This document shows positions 1-8,398 of a DNA stretch of 64,000 nucleotides, one piece after another. The position numbers and the translations under genes were made by a program. Numbering within the stretch: position 1 is the first letter of the stretch; each line of letters begins with the position of its first letter. The stretch is from Spirochaetales bacterium UBA6872 (lineage in GTDB: Bacteria; Spirochaetota; Spirochaetia; Sphaerochaetales; Sphaerochaetaceae): the NCBI GenBank assembly GCA_002452215.1, contig DKCO01000053.1, positions 124,001 through 188,000 on the forward strand. Direction: 5' to 3'. The notes beneath the pieces were generated by a model. The model was not told where the DNA came from. It did not search any database and saw only the letters and a program-made list of their open reading frames with translations.

Positions 1-525
1 CAAAGAGATAGTAACAAGAGGAATCCTCCACCTCTCTGGGCCAAGCGATGCCACCACCGATGGAGAGATAACAGCACCAATGGCAAATGTAGCATGCAAG
101 AGATTAAGACCAGCTATCTTATTGCTAGCATATTGTCCTACTATCACATTTGTGATATTTGACATCGTTCCCCTTCCTACACCAGCAAGGACAAAAGCCA
201 ACAAAAGGACAAATGGATTTCCAGTGATAGCAATCAACAAAAGACCCAAAACTATGCCCGAGCCAAGGATAACAGTTGAATTCTTTCTTCCAATTGCATA
301 TGGCAAGAAGCCAGAAAGCAAAACAGCGCAAAGGTTCCCTATTTGGTTGACAGATGAAAGCAGGCCTTGAAAGCTGTAATCAAAACCATATGACTCTCTG
401 ATATAAGGAAGCACACATCCAAGAACATTCGCCATCATCCCAGAACAGAAAAAAGCAAAATAAGCACAATATAGCAATGGAGCATCATCTTTATCTACTC
501 CAAGAAACCGCTTGATGGAAAACAT
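1..525 (-). CDS. MFS transporter, N-terminal part (cut by window edge)
   Basis: The frame runs from ATG at 525 to base 1 without a stop, giving 175 residues of a longer protein. A GGGGG-type ribosome site sits just upstream of the ATG. The residues form alternating hydrophobic helices, with SVNQIGNLCAVLLSGFLPYA and GVGRGTMSNITNVIVGQY resembling helices of major facilitator superfamily sugar or drug transporters. The MFS loop 2-3 motif appears as a weak SGFLPYAIGRK. Substrate cannot be read from this half. The C-terminal six helices lie outside the window. It is transcribed away from the tRNA gene and has no visible operon partner inside the window. Confidence 0.75.
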   Translation of the reverse strand, partial: MFSIKRFLGVDKDDAPLLYCAYFAFFCSGMMANVLGCVLPYIRESYGFDYSFQGLLSSVNQIGNLCAVLLSGFLPYAIGRKNSTVILGSGIVLGLLLIAITGNPFVLLLAFVLAGVGRGTMSNITNVIVGQYASNKIAGLNLLHATFAIGAVISPSVVASLGPERWRIPLVTISL

Positions 526-596
526 ATATCCCCCTTAGATTAGAAAACCCTTTTCAAATATTAAATTGAGAATCGAAAGAAATATAAATGAAGAAT

Positions 597-722
597 CTAC
601 ATCCCCTTTGCCATCACAACAAACATTGCAATAGCTAGCACGATTGCTACAACCGATGCATGAACGACTTGCTTAAGCTTTGCTTTTTTCTTGATTTCTT
701 CTTCGTTTTCAATTTTCGACAT
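597..722 (-). CDS. Small single-span membrane protein, 41 aa
   Basis: A short frame of 41 codons starts at ATG 722 and ends at TAG 597-599. The product has a charged N terminus (MSKIENEEEIKKKAKLKQ) and one hydrophobic helix (about residues 20-38, VVHASVVAIVLAIAMFVVMA). A TATTAT box lies 10 nt before the ATG and no Shine-Dalgarno is visible, so the mRNA may be nearly leaderless. It stands alone between the MFS gene and the tRNA. The topology and start signal support a real membrane peptide, but no family is recognised and a chance frame cannot be excluded. Confidence 0.45.
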   Translation of the reverse strand: MSKIENEEEIKKKAKLKQVVHASVVAIVLAIAMFVVMAKGM

Positions 723-812
723 AACAATTCAAATAATACACAAAAAATGCACTAGACAAAAGAACCTAATTAAGGTAAATTTAATGAGCATTCAAATAAA
801 ATGAATGATTAT

Positions 813-884
813 GGGCAGTTAGCTCAGCGGGAGAGCATCGCCTTGACGTGGCGAGGGTCATAAGTTCAATCCTTATACTGCCCA
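813..884 (+). tRNA. tRNA-Val (GAC anticodon)
   Basis: A full cloverleaf folds from 813 to 884. The acceptor GGGCAGT (813-819) pairs with ACTGCCC (877-883), the D stem is GCTC/GAGC, and the anticodon stem TCGCC/GGCGA encloses loop TTGACGT with anticodon GAC. The T stem ATAAG/CTTAT carries loop TTCAATC, and the discriminator is A884. The 3' CCA is not encoded. A strong hairpin terminator follows directly. Confidence 0.95.
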
Positions 885-889
885 CATTG

Positions 890-922
890 AAGTCCTTGAA
901 AAAGCAAGGGCTTTTATTTTTA
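890..922 (+). terminator. Intrinsic terminator of tRNA-Val
   Basis: AAGTCCTTG (890-898) pairs with CAAGGGCTT (905-913) over 9 bp including one G-T pair, with a 6-nt A-rich loop. A T-rich tail follows (914-922). It lies 6 nt after the tRNA. Confidence 0.85.
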
Positions 923-1036
923 ACTCTAGGATTCTTTTTTCTTCACATAATCGATTTATTAAATACATCAAAGCTTGTAAATGAAAACAAATTCAACAAC
1001 TATCATTTAAGCTGATAAATAATCATGGAGGCTTAA

Positions 1037-2569
1037 ATGAAACATACGAAATTAATAACTTTGATTGTGTCACTAGTACTTGCTTCAAGCTTGTTCGCTG
1101 GCTCACTTTCAATTTCATCTATCTCTTTCTCTGATTCTCTTGGCAATCCAATAGAAAAAGATTACAACATCGAAAGCTACCTAGTAAGTGGAAAATACAT
1201 GCCAACATCATCCAAGATCGCAGGGCAATTCTCGAAAGAATTCTCTGAAATCCCAACAAAGATCGAGAATCTTGCAAATGGCGATAGTTGGAAAATAAAG
1301 ATTTATGCATATGACCAGAATGGAGACATCGTCGGACAATCAAATGAAGAAACTATTGCTATTGAAGATAATACAAGCTTTGAGCCAACAATTGTAGTAG
1401 ATGTGCCTACACTTACAATTGATCAAGCTTTAGTGAGAGTGCAAAACAATTATAAAGCTATCTCTGATCTATATGATGTCGAAAGTTATAAACTAAAACT
1501 GGAATCAAAGGATTCGACTTTGGAAGAGAACATATCATCATTCCCTTATACTTCAACATCAATCCTACCAGGTCGCTACATATTGACTCTAGAAGCTCTT
1601 GATTCAAATGGAAATACAATTGCAACCACTGGTCCTTTGACATTGATAATGAAGAATAAAGGCACAATCGAATCGTCTCTCGAGATGAATGTGAAAAAAA
1701 CTTCTCTTGATTTGTCTAGCGTTGGAACTTCTGAAGAGAATGGCTATCTGTATCTTGAAAGCCCAGAGAAATTCATGGTCGAGGCAAGCGTATCACCTAT
1801 CCAGAAAGACAAAGAAATATCCTATCAATGGTATATAACAAGCGATGGAAAATGGAAAAAGATCGAGGATGCAACATCAAGCACCATATCATACGTTGAT
1901 CTTGAAAGCTACATAGATAGCGACAAAGCTTTCTCGCTTCTTTGCAATCCAATAATCGACGGAACACTTTATAGAGGAAAAACAATAACACTAAATCCAG
2001 TGCCAGCTCTTGTGCCTACTATTTACATATCAGGAGAAAAAGCTAGCATGCTTGCAAGTGAAGAAAGCGAATTCAATGTCACAACAACAAATGAGAGCAT
2101 CCTATTTGCCATTGACTTGCCAACATACTACTTGGGTAAGGATATAAGAATATTCTATACACTTGACGGATCTTCTCCAGATGATAAAAGTGAGCAATTG
2201 ACAGTAGCAAATCCTATAAAACTGGAGAGTGGAAGTACAAGCACAGTAAGATTGCTAGTTGTTGATTCCAATGAAAACAAAAAAGAGTACACAGTTAAAA
2301 TCAATGCAAAGAAGGAAGCATCAACGCCATCGATTTCCATTGCAAACAGAGACTGGGGAAAAGACTTCTATGCAACATTGTCAACAAAGACAGAAGGCGC
2401 AAAGATCTACTACACATTAGATGGCACAGAGCCAACAGAGCAATCGGCTTTATACACAGAACCATTTAAAGTACATAGCTTTGGTGATAACAAGAGCGTA
2501 ACAATCAAAGCGATTGCGGTAAAAGATGGATATGAACCGTCAAGAACAATTTCAATGAAAGCATTCTAG
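1037..2569 (+). CDS. Exported protein with chitobiase C-terminal-type repeats
   Basis: The 510-residue product starts at ATG 1037 after a GGAGG site. Residues 1-22 form a signal peptide ending at LFAG, with no lipobox cysteine. The middle resembles Ig-like beta domains, with paired Trp and Tyr as in YQWYITSDGKWKKIED. The C-terminal third holds two copies of the CHB_HEX_C_1 signature, IFYTLDGSSPDD near residue 370 and IYYTLDGTEPTEQSALYTEP near residue 460. These domains are common in secreted adhesive or carbohydrate-related proteins, but no catalytic domain is seen, so it is probably a surface or periplasmic structural protein. Its TAG overlaps the stop of the convergent ATPase gene by sharing CTAG. 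Confidence 0.8.
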   Translation: MKHTKLITLIVSLVLASSLFAGSLSISSISFSDSLGNPIEKDYNIESYLVSGKYMPTSSKIAGQFSKEFSEIPTKIENLANGDSWKIKIYAYDQNGDIVGQSNEETIAIEDNTSFEPTIVVDVPTLTIDQALVRVQNNYKAISDLYDVESYKLKLESKDSTLEENISSFPYTSTSILPGRYILTLEALDSNGNTIATTGPLTLIMKNKGTIESSLEMNVKKTSLDLSSVGTSEENGYLYLESPEKFMVEASVSPIQKDKEISYQWYITSDGKWKKIEDATSSTISYVDLESYIDSDKAFSLLCNPIIDGTLYRGKTITLNPVPALVPTIYISGEKASMLASEESEFNVTTTNESILFAIDLPTYYLGKDIRIFYTLDGSSPDDKSEQLTVANPIKLESGSTSTVRLLVVDSNENKKEYTVKINAKKEASTPSISIANRDWGKDFYATLSTKTEGAKIYYTLDGTEPTEQSALYTEPFKVHSFGDNKSVTIKAIAVKDGYEPSRTISMKAF

Positions 2570-3867
2570 AGAAGAAATGCAGCATAGAGGGGAATGGAAT
2601 ATATGCTATTCTCCTCTCCAAAATTCTTCGAAGAAAGTCTGATTGCTTTGTCAATATTATACTTTTCTGAAGAGAGAATTGTCTTCAATGACTTTGACTT
2701 TGTATTATCGGCAGACTTCACTTCCACAGGAGTAGGTCTATCTTCAAAGCGAATGACAAAATCAATTTCCAAGGTAGATGATGGAGCAAAATAGTATAGT
2801 TTTTTTCCATTCTTCGCAAAGATATCAGCAACAATGTTCTCATAAATTGCACCTTTGTATATTCCCATGTTGCCACTTAGGATATCTTTTGCACTTCCAT
2901 CATCAAGCATTGATATCAAAAGGCCCGTATCTCTCATATAAACCTTAAACTCACTTTCTATAGCAAATCCGTTTAACGGAAGTCTCAAAGAAGAAAGGTT
3001 ATAGCAAAAAGAGACAATCCCTGCATCATAAAGCCATAGGAGGCTTGCTCCAAATTTACGACAAGTTCCTCCTTTTTCAACAACAGAATATTGGAATTTC
3101 TTGTAATCCTTGCCCAGCTGTCTTGGAATTGAAAGAAAACAACTTCGGGCTTTCATCCTTTCAGCTCCATCGGCATATTTCATTATGTCATCAATATATG
3201 CACTGACAATATCTCTTTGGATTGAATTTACACTATAAAAATTGTTATTTGATACATAAGACTCTACAACAGCTGGCATTCCACCTACTACGATATATGT
3301 CTTGAAAATATCCATAAGACGGTCATGCAAAGAAGAATCAATCTTCGTCTTCGTATTATAACAATCCTTTACCTTGTTGATGATATTGCTGTTTATATCG
3401 AGTGCCCATAAGAACTCCTCGAAATCCAAGGAATGCATCTCTATTGTCTCTGTATAACCAAGAGGAATCGACTTTTCCATGTTATAGCCAAGACCAAGAA
3501 GCGAGCCAGATGCTATGATATCAAAATCCTTTTTTTCGGAGAGAAATTTCAATGCTGTTCTTGCATTAGGACAAAACTGAATTTCATCAAAGAAAAACAA
3601 TGTGTCATTTGGAACAATCTCAAAATCCTTGAATTCTATCGATAGCTTCAAAATAATATCATCTGCTCTCAAGGATCCATTGAATATTTCACAATAGCTT
3701 GGCTTCTCAAAGAAATTAATCTCATAAAACCTTTTATAGTTTCTTTTAGCAAAAGCTCTTACAGAAAATGTTTTTCCTACCTGTCTCGCACCCTTGATTA
3801 CAAGTGGCAATTTATTGCTCTTTTTTTTCCAAGCCGCCAATTTTTCATCTATTTTTCTTTTAAGCAT
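2566..3867 (-). CDS. DUF4143-type AAA ATPase
   Basis: The 433-residue protein begins with a P-loop (GARQVGKTFSVRAFAK, about 26-41) and a Walker B (TLFFFDEIQFCP, about 89-100), followed by SGSLLG as sensor I. The C-terminal half contains a DUF4143 region with the PD-(D/E)XK-like end LEIDFVIRFEDRPTPVEVKS. Such ATPases are widespread and often strain-specific; many are thought to be linked to toxin-antitoxin or mobile functions, but no biochemical role is established. It stands alone, convergent with the preceding gene. A 23-bp direct repeat lies about 65-120 bp upstream of its start and may be its operator. Confidence 0.85.
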   Translation of the reverse strand: MLKRKIDEKLAAWKKKSNKLPLVIKGARQVGKTFSVRAFAKRNYKRFYEINFFEKPSYCEIFNGSLRADDIILKLSIEFKDFEIVPNDTLFFFDEIQFCPNARTALKFLSEKKDFDIIASGSLLGLGYNMEKSIPLGYTETIEMHSLDFEEFLWALDINSNIINKVKDCYNTKTKIDSSLHDRLMDIFKTYIVVGGMPAVVESYVSNNNFYSVNSIQRDIVSAYIDDIMKYADGAERMKARSCFLSIPRQLGKDYKKFQYSVVEKGGTCRKFGASLLWLYDAGIVSFCYNLSSLRLPLNGFAIESEFKVYMRDTGLLISMLDDGSAKDILSGNMGIYKGAIYENIVADIFAKNGKKLYYFAPSSTLEIDFVIRFEDRPTPVEVKSADNTKSKSLKTILSSEKYNIDKAIRLSSKNFGEENSIYSIPLYAAFLL

Positions 3868-3930
3868 AGCAATATCCTCATCTCGACGTAGAAATAAGGA
3901 TATAGGATTTTAATCAAGCAATCAAGATTT

Positions 3931-3986
3931 ATGCAGATTATTCATACCAATAATATGCATTCAATGCAGATTATTCATACCAATAA
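3931..3986. repeat. Pair of 23-bp direct repeats upstream of the DUF4143 gene
   Basis: The 23-bp sequence at 3931-3953 recurs exactly at 3964-3986, 33 bp (about three helical turns) apart. Each copy contains the dyad TTATT-6-AATAA on the minus strand. Position upstream of the minus-strand ATPase start suggests paired regulator sites. The remaining 3868-4047 intergenic sequence is AT-rich and otherwise featureless. Confidence 0.6.
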
Positions 3987-4047
3987 CTCGCTTTACATAC
4001 ATATTTTTACTATGAAAATATAAAAAGGAGCAATCAAGCTACCTTAT

Positions 4048-4392
4048 TTATCGTGCTTCCTCTGTAGCTTTCCAGAGCTTCTCAAGATTATAAAAAGCTC
4101 TTAGATCTGGACTCATCAAATGAATCACTATATCTGAGCAATCAATAAGCTCCCATCCATCATCACCAGGTGATTTATGCCTATTATTCACATCAAGGCC
4201 TAAAGCTGAAAGCTCTGACCAAAGCTGATGCACAACTCCCTTCAAGTGTCCGACTGATGAAACTGTTCCAATCACAAAGCAATCTGTCCAAGAACATTCA
4301 TTGCTTAGATCTACAATCTTAACATCGAGGCATTTGTGGTCCTCGAGGAATTTTTTGATAGTCTCTGCTTTCTTTTGTATTTCTTCTCTCAT
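4048..4392 (-). CDS. rsfS: Ribosomal silencing factor RsfS
   Basis: The 114-residue product starts at ATG 4392, preceded by AGGA at a 6-nt spacing. It matches the RsfS/Iojap family over its whole length: an N-terminal helix, then the family signature DVKIVDLSNECSWTDCFVI and GHLKGV, and GWELIDCSDIVIHLMSPDLR with the hydrophobic C-terminal strand. RsfS binds ribosomal protein L14 and blocks subunit joining when nutrients are scarce. It is the last gene of the rplU-rpmA-obgE-nadD-yqeK-lipoprotein-rsfS cluster, a common order in spirochaetes and Firmicutes. Confidence 0.92.
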   Translation of the reverse strand: MREEIQKKAETIKKFLEDHKCLDVKIVDLSNECSWTDCFVIGTVSSVGHLKGVVHQLWSELSALGLDVNNRHKSPGDDGWELIDCSDIVIHLMSPDLRAFYNLEKLWKATEEAR

Positions 4393-4400
4393 TTTATATC

Positions 4401-4946
4401 CTACCTTAGAATAGCTTTTTTCCATTCCGAGAAGAATGCTACAGCATCTTCCCATTTTTTTGCATCAATCAAAATAGATGATAGTTCATATTGGTATGTA
4501 TTATCCACATTACAGACCTGTTTTAAAATAGCACTATCATAGCCGGAGCTAAAACTGTCCATCTTTGATAGCAATTCAGATTTCTCCAAGACCTTTTTAT
4601 TATTCGATATCACATCAATCCTATCTTTATCGCTCTGGCTCATCAAAAGCGTCACAAGCTCTTCTCTGCCTGAATATTGTTCATAAGAGCTTTTGTAGAT
4701 TGTCATATCAGGCACTAGATCTTTGAGAGCATCAGAAACATCCTCTCCAGAAAGTTCCCCAACTCTCTCAATTGCTACAGAGTCCAAAGTCAAGAATAAT
4801 GACTCCTCTCCTTCGACTATGCTTATCTCTCCTCCATTCGGAGCAACAAGCGCAATTGCCTCATTTTTCTTTGCGCAAGACGAAAAGAGAATAAGACAAA
4901 GCAAGAAGATTGTGCACCTGTATATCTTAAGCAAGCTTTCCACCAT
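4401..4946 (-). CDS. Predicted lipoprotein between yqeK and rsfS
   Basis: Starting at ATG 4946, which overlaps the end of yqeK by 20 bp, the 181-residue product has a short basic N terminus, a hydrophobic helix and a lipobox LFSSC (Cys about residue 24). The remainder is soluble, mixed helix and strand, ending in a helical DAKKWEDAVAFFSEWKKAI that looks like a tetratricopeptide-type helix pair. In many spirochaetes this slot of the cluster holds a LytR-CpsA-Psr or LytR_C protein; I see no LytR motif here. Function unknown, but translational coupling suggests co-expression with the cluster. Confidence 0.75.
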   Translation of the reverse strand: MVESLLKIYRCTIFLLCLILFSSCAKKNEAIALVAPNGGEISIVEGEESLFLTLDSVAIERVGELSGEDVSDALKDLVPDMTIYKSSYEQYSGREELVTLLMSQSDKDRIDVISNNKKVLEKSELLSKMDSFSSGYDSAILKQVCNVDNTYQYELSSILIDAKKWEDAVAFFSEWKKAILR

Positions 4947-5508
4947 TCTTGATATATTCGTACAGCTTGGCAGAGACAGCAGCCTCATCTATCCCTTCTT
5001 TTGCGAAATACTCTCGTTTCATATCCATTATCAATACAATCATATCCTCAAGAGTTGCTTTTTCGAGTATCTTTCCTCTGTCTTCATAATCCAGGTGTTT
5101 TCTCCCCGGCTCAATATAATCAGCAATATAAATTACAGCACCTAGACGCCCCATCTCTATGGCACCTAAAGTATGATGCCTTACAGCCAATTGATAGCTT
5201 GATGGAACTCCATTTGCATCCTCTGGAAAATGTATTGCAGCCAAAGCACCATGCAACAGCATCGGATCCTTTTCTTCCTCAGGGTAGACATCCCAACCAT
5301 TTTCCTTGCAAAAAGATGGTGTTGATTCGTCACAGCTGTAACGATATGCATCATGGTATATACCACAATAGCGAGCAGCCTCAGCATCAAGTCCAAATCG
5401 CCTTGCAAGCATATAAGCTGTATCAGCAACCCCCTCAGAGTGTACAAACCTCGCAGGTTTGATCATTGTTTTGACTTTATCATAAAGCTCTGTATAGCTT
5501 ATGCTCAT
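4927..5508 (-). CDS. yqeK: YqeK-type HD-domain diadenosine tetraphosphatase
   Basis: ATG 5508 is chosen because AAGGAG precedes it at 8 nt, within the 3' end of nadD. The 193-residue protein carries the HD-domain metal ligands in order: His in RFVHSEGVA, His-Asp in CGIYHDAYRY, His in LLHGALAA, HH in VRHHTLGA, and Asp in VIYIADYIEPGR. YqeK enzymes hydrolyse Ap4A symmetrically to ADP and are regularly encoded next to nadD. The overlap with nadD (29 bp) and with the downstream lipoprotein gene (20 bp) indicates a single transcript. Confidence 0.9.
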   Translation of the reverse strand: MSISYTELYDKVKTMIKPARFVHSEGVADTAYMLARRFGLDAEAARYCGIYHDAYRYSCDESTPSFCKENGWDVYPEEEKDPMLLHGALAAIHFPEDANGVPSSYQLAVRHHTLGAIEMGRLGAVIYIADYIEPGRKHLDYEDRGKILEKATLEDMIVLIMDMKREYFAKEGIDEAAVSAKLYEYIKNGGKLA

Positions 5509-6064
5509 CAATATACTCCTTGACACGCTTTGTTAGCATTCCTTCCATTCCTTCTTTTATGGATGATGAAGATGCAACTGTTATTGGCGATTCGATAAAA
5601 TCAATCTCAACTTGGTTGTCATCATGCGCGCCTAAACGCGAGAAACAGAAAAAACGCACATTGTTCTTTATATATTCAAAGTCATGCCATCTATATAAGT
5701 CGGGAAGAATATCATCCCCGATTATAAAATTCACTTTCCCATTGTCTTCCAAGCTCTCATAAAAATGCTTGATAGTATCAGAGGTATAGCTTACGCCCTT
5801 CTTCTCGCCCTCATATTGAGATACTCTTATATCAAGGCAATCAGACGGATATAAATCCCTATAGTCCTCTATTGCAAGTTTTAGCATCTCGACTCGGTCA
5901 TGAAAACTTGCAGGAGTTGCATCTTGCTTGAAATTCGAAACAAAAGCTGGAACAACAATCAGAGTTGAGAAATGTGCAAGCTTGTATGCATTATGAAACA
6001 GGTTTACATGCCCAATATGGACAGGGTCAAAGCTTCCGCCCAGCAAAGCGGTTTTATTCCTCAT
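5480..6064 (-). CDS. nadD: Nicotinate-nucleotide adenylyltransferase
   Basis: NadD makes nicotinate adenine dinucleotide from nicotinate mononucleotide and ATP in NAD synthesis. ATG 6064 gives 194 residues and places the nucleotidyltransferase signature GGSFDPVHIGH at residues 9-19, as in the family. FIIGDDILPDLYRWHDFEYI is the substrate-binding segment and SSSSIKEGM corresponds to the C-terminal ISSTxIR motif, here weakened. The start overlaps the 3' end of obgE by 11 bp. Longer in-frame starts exist but would add residues atypical for the family. Confidence 0.92.
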   Translation of the reverse strand: MRNKTALLGGSFDPVHIGHVNLFHNAYKLAHFSTLIVVPAFVSNFKQDATPASFHDRVEMLKLAIEDYRDLYPSDCLDIRVSQYEGEKKGVSYTSDTIKHFYESLEDNGKVNFIIGDDILPDLYRWHDFEYIKNNVRFFCFSRLGAHDDNQVEIDFIESPITVASSSSIKEGMEGMLTKRVKEYIDEHKLYRAL

Positions 6065-7112
6065 CTCTATAGTCAGCCTCATTGTCCATTTTGGAAGTAA
6101 AACCCCCATCACGGTTGGATTCTTTGAGCTCTTCGCTCCTTGCAAGCTCTACAAAAGCCTTCTTCACTGGATCTAGTAGATCATCCATGTAAATCGAAAG
6201 TGGCAACACCTTCTTCGTTGCATACTTCTTCTTCAATTTCAAGAAATGCTCATCGCATCCAGGCTCATCTATTTTGGTACCAATTATTATATATTGCTTA
6301 TTTGCAAGCTCTGGAGAATACTTCTCAAGCTCGGAAAACAAGATATCAAATGCGTCAAGATAGTTTGCATCGCTTAGATCGATCAAATAAACAAGACCTT
6401 TTGTCCTCGAAATATGCTTCAAGAACTTGAATCCCATACCAACTCCCTCCGATGCACCTTCCAATATACCAGGAATGTCAGCAAGGACAAGATCCTGATC
6501 TGAGTAACGCATCATACCAAGCTGTGGGATTTTCGTAGTAAATGGATAACCTGCGACTTTTGCTCTAGCATTGGTCAACAAATTCAAAAGGGATGACTTG
6601 CCAGCATTCGGAAAGCCAACGAAGCCAATGTCTGCAATAACTTGCAATTCAACACCAACTCGCATCGACTGACCAGGCTCGCCAGGCTGTGCAAAACGTG
6701 GTGTTTGTCTCACTGAATTCCTAAAGTGCCAATTGCCAAGACCTCCGCGACCGCCTTTCAAGAAGACCCAGCGATCAAGGCCAGTCAAATCCTTGATAGT
6801 TTCACCTGTTTCGGCATTCTTGATCACAGTGCCAGGTGGAACGGGAATCTCGACATCCCTTCCATCTCGTCCATAACAGCGTGCGCCTTGCCCAGGCCTG
6901 CCATTTTCAGCTCTGTAAACTCTGACAAGCTTCAAATGCCCAAGTGTCCTCAGATTGTCCTTTACAACAAAGACAACATCTCCGCCTCTGCCACCATCGC
7001 CACCGTCTGGACCGCCCTTAGGAATAAATTTCTCACGACGAAAGGAGACGCATCCAGCGCCTCCATTGCCGCTTGCGACATCAATGTATGTCTCATCAGA
7101 AAAACCGAACAT
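6054..7112 (-). CDS. obgE: GTPase ObgE/CgtA
   Basis: The 352-residue protein has the glycine-rich Obg domain (about 1-158, with FIPKGGPDGGDGGRGGD), then the G domain: G1 GFPNAGKSS, G2 YPFTT, G3 DIPG, G4 as GTKID instead of NKxD, and G5 LSIY. Obg is an essential GTPase tied to 50S assembly and stringent response. The acidic tail after the G domain is short and lacks the OCT domain. It follows rpmA after 3 bp, the usual order rplU-rpmA-obgE. The G4 motif GTKID is a common variant in Obg-like proteins. Confidence 0.95.
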   Translation of the reverse strand: MFGFSDETYIDVASGNGGAGCVSFRREKFIPKGGPDGGDGGRGGDVVFVVKDNLRTLGHLKLVRVYRAENGRPGQGARCYGRDGRDVEIPVPPGTVIKNAETGETIKDLTGLDRWVFLKGGRGGLGNWHFRNSVRQTPRFAQPGEPGQSMRVGVELQVIADIGFVGFPNAGKSSLLNLLTNARAKVAGYPFTTKIPQLGMMRYSDQDLVLADIPGILEGASEGVGMGFKFLKHISRTKGLVYLIDLSDANYLDAFDILFSELEKYSPELANKQYIIIGTKIDEPGCDEHFLKLKKKYATKKVLPLSIYMDDLLDPVKKAFVELARSEELKESNRDGGFTSKMDNEADYRDEE

Positions 7113-7115
7113 CGA

Positions 7116-7376
7116 TTAATTCTCTGAAGCCTCTACGATTGTGCAATACTTTCTGTTTCTTCTGTCGATGAATTTTACTGTGCCAGCTGTAAGAGCAAAG
7201 AGTGTGTAGTCCTTGCCACATCCGCAATTTGCACCCGGATGGATTTTTGTGCCTCTCTGTCTGACGATAATCTCTCCAGCCTTCACTTCTTGGCCGCCAA
7301 ATCTCTTAACGCCTAATCTCTGAGCGTTGGAATCACGACCATTTCTAGATGAACCGCCACCTTTCTTATGTGCCAT
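7116..7376 (-). CDS. rpmA: Ribosomal protein bL27
   Basis: The 86-residue product begins MAHKKGGGSSRNGRDSNAQR, the universal bL27 N terminus that reaches the peptidyl transferase centre. There is no N-terminal extension of the type that Firmicutes cleave with Prp. It lies 16 bp behind rplU and 3 bp ahead of obgE. Confidence 0.97.
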   Translation of the reverse strand: MAHKKGGGSSRNGRDSNAQRLGVKRFGGQEVKAGEIIVRQRGTKIHPGANCGCGKDYTLFALTAGTVKFIDRRNRKYCTIVEASEN

Positions 7377-7392
7377 TTTCTTTCCCTCCTAA

Positions 7393-7704
7393 TTAAGCGT
7401 TGATGCTTTCCACAGTGAGCTTGGTATACTTCTGTCTATGTCCCTGGGTTCTTCTATAACCCTTTCTTCTGTGGAACTTGTAAACCTTCACCTTGTCGCC
7501 TTTGACCTCTTCTCCTACCTTGAAAGAGACTTTTGCTCCAGCTACATATGGTGTGCCGAACTTTGCGCTGTCTCCATCAACAATAGCAAGAACCTTGTCT
7601 GTCTCGTAAGAAGAGCCATCTTCCTCTAAGAGCCTGTCGACAAGAAGCACTTTGCCATTCTCAGCTTTGTACTGCTTGCCTAGGATTTCTACTAATGCGT
7701 ACAT
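7393..7704 (-). CDS. rplU: Ribosomal protein bL21
   Basis: The 103-residue product starts MYALVEILGKQYK and ends with the family motif KFHRRKGYRRTQGHRQKYT. It is the first gene of the minus-strand cluster, with an AAAGGA ribosome site. A promoter TTGTTT-17-TATAAG lies 32-60 bp upstream. No internal cysteine-rich protein gene separates it from rpmA. Confidence 0.97.
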   Translation of the reverse strand: MYALVEILGKQYKAENGKVLLVDRLLEEDGSSYETDKVLAIVDGDSAKFGTPYVAGAKVSFKVGEEVKGDKVKVYKFHRRKGYRRTQGHRQKYTKLTVESINA

Positions 7705-7735
7705 GTATTTGTCCTTTAAAAATTAATCTATGACT

Positions 7736-7764
7736 CTTATACTCGGATAGCTAACATTAAACAA
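7736..7764 (-). promoter_or_regulatory. rplU operon promoter
   Basis: On the minus strand a -35 TTGTTT (7764-7759) and -10 TATAAG (7741-7736) are separated by 17 bp. The inferred start gives a leader of roughly 25 nt before rplU. Confidence 0.55.
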
Positions 7765-7811
7765 CAATGTTTGAAACAAAAAAAGGGAAAAAAATGATTT
7801 TTAGGTATTAT

Positions 7812-7829
7812 CAACCGACCGTTCGTTTG
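7812..7829. promoter_or_regulatory. Candidate TetR operator
   Basis: An 18-bp imperfect palindrome (7 of 9 position pairs symmetric, CAACCGACC/GTTCGTTTG) lies just upstream of the TATAAT box of the TetR gene at 7832-7837. Position across the core promoter fits autorepression. It is GC-richer than its surroundings. Confidence 0.5.
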
Positions 7830-7843
7830 TTTATAATACAAAC

Positions 7844-8398
7844 ATGAAAATAAAAGGAAAAGATGAGATAAGGGATGCTGCCCTTGATATAATCGCATAT
7901 GATGGCATTGAAAACCTTACAATGTCGACTTTAGCCAAAAACTTAGGGCTTACAAAAGCCGCTCTCTACCATTGGTATACATCCAAAGAGGAGATTCTTG
8001 ACGATATCTACAGAGAAGGCCACAAGAGATTGATGAAAAAAGGCTTCAAGCTCTCATTGAAAGGCAATATAGAAGATGTTTTGATGGAAGCGGCCAGCAA
8101 GTGGGAGGAGCTTTTTTCAGATCAAGAGATCATGACTTACTTGAGATGTGTCTTTTCGTTGCATTTTTGCAATGAAATGGCCAGAGACGAATATAGAGCC
8201 TTGAGCTTGATGTTAAAATCGCAAGTGGATGTCATCATAGACTCCATACCTAATGAAAGAATACAAAAAAACAAAGCAATAATATCAAAGCTCTTTTCTT
8301 CTCTACTGATTTCGAATCTCGAGACTATGCTAGATGAAGAGGAAAGCAACATGAAAAATGATGTAATCGATTTTTCAAAGTTATTGCAAACACTATGA
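7844..8398 (+). CDS. TetR/AcrR family transcriptional regulator
   Basis: The 184-residue protein has a TetR-type helix-turn-helix at residues 8-50 (RDAALDIIAYDGIENLTMST then LTKAALYHWYTSKEEILDDI), followed by an all-helical ligand/dimer domain. The ATG lies 6 nt after TATAAT with no Shine-Dalgarno, so the transcript is probably leaderless. A palindrome overlaps the promoter, consistent with autorepression. The next gene overlaps its stop by 4 bp and is probably its regulated partner. No efflux pump or enzyme gene is adjacent, so the inducer is unknown. Confidence 0.9.
   Translation: MKIKGKDEIRDAALDIIAYDGIENLTMSTLAKNLGLTKAALYHWYTSKEEILDDIYREGHKRLMKKGFKLSLKGNIEDVLMEAASKWEELFSDQEIMTYLRCVFSLHFCNEMARDEYRALSLMLKSQVDVIIDSIPNERIQKNKAIISKLFSSLLISNLETMLDEEESNMKNDVIDFSKLLQTL

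Noticed and set aside
2566..2569. CTAG palindrome shared by two convergent stop codons
   Set aside because: Interesting packing but a simple chance overlap of two TAG stops.
4401..4946. LytR-CpsA-Psr protein expected between yqeK and rsfS
   Set aside because: No LCP or LytR_C motifs are visible; only a lipobox and unknown soluble domain.
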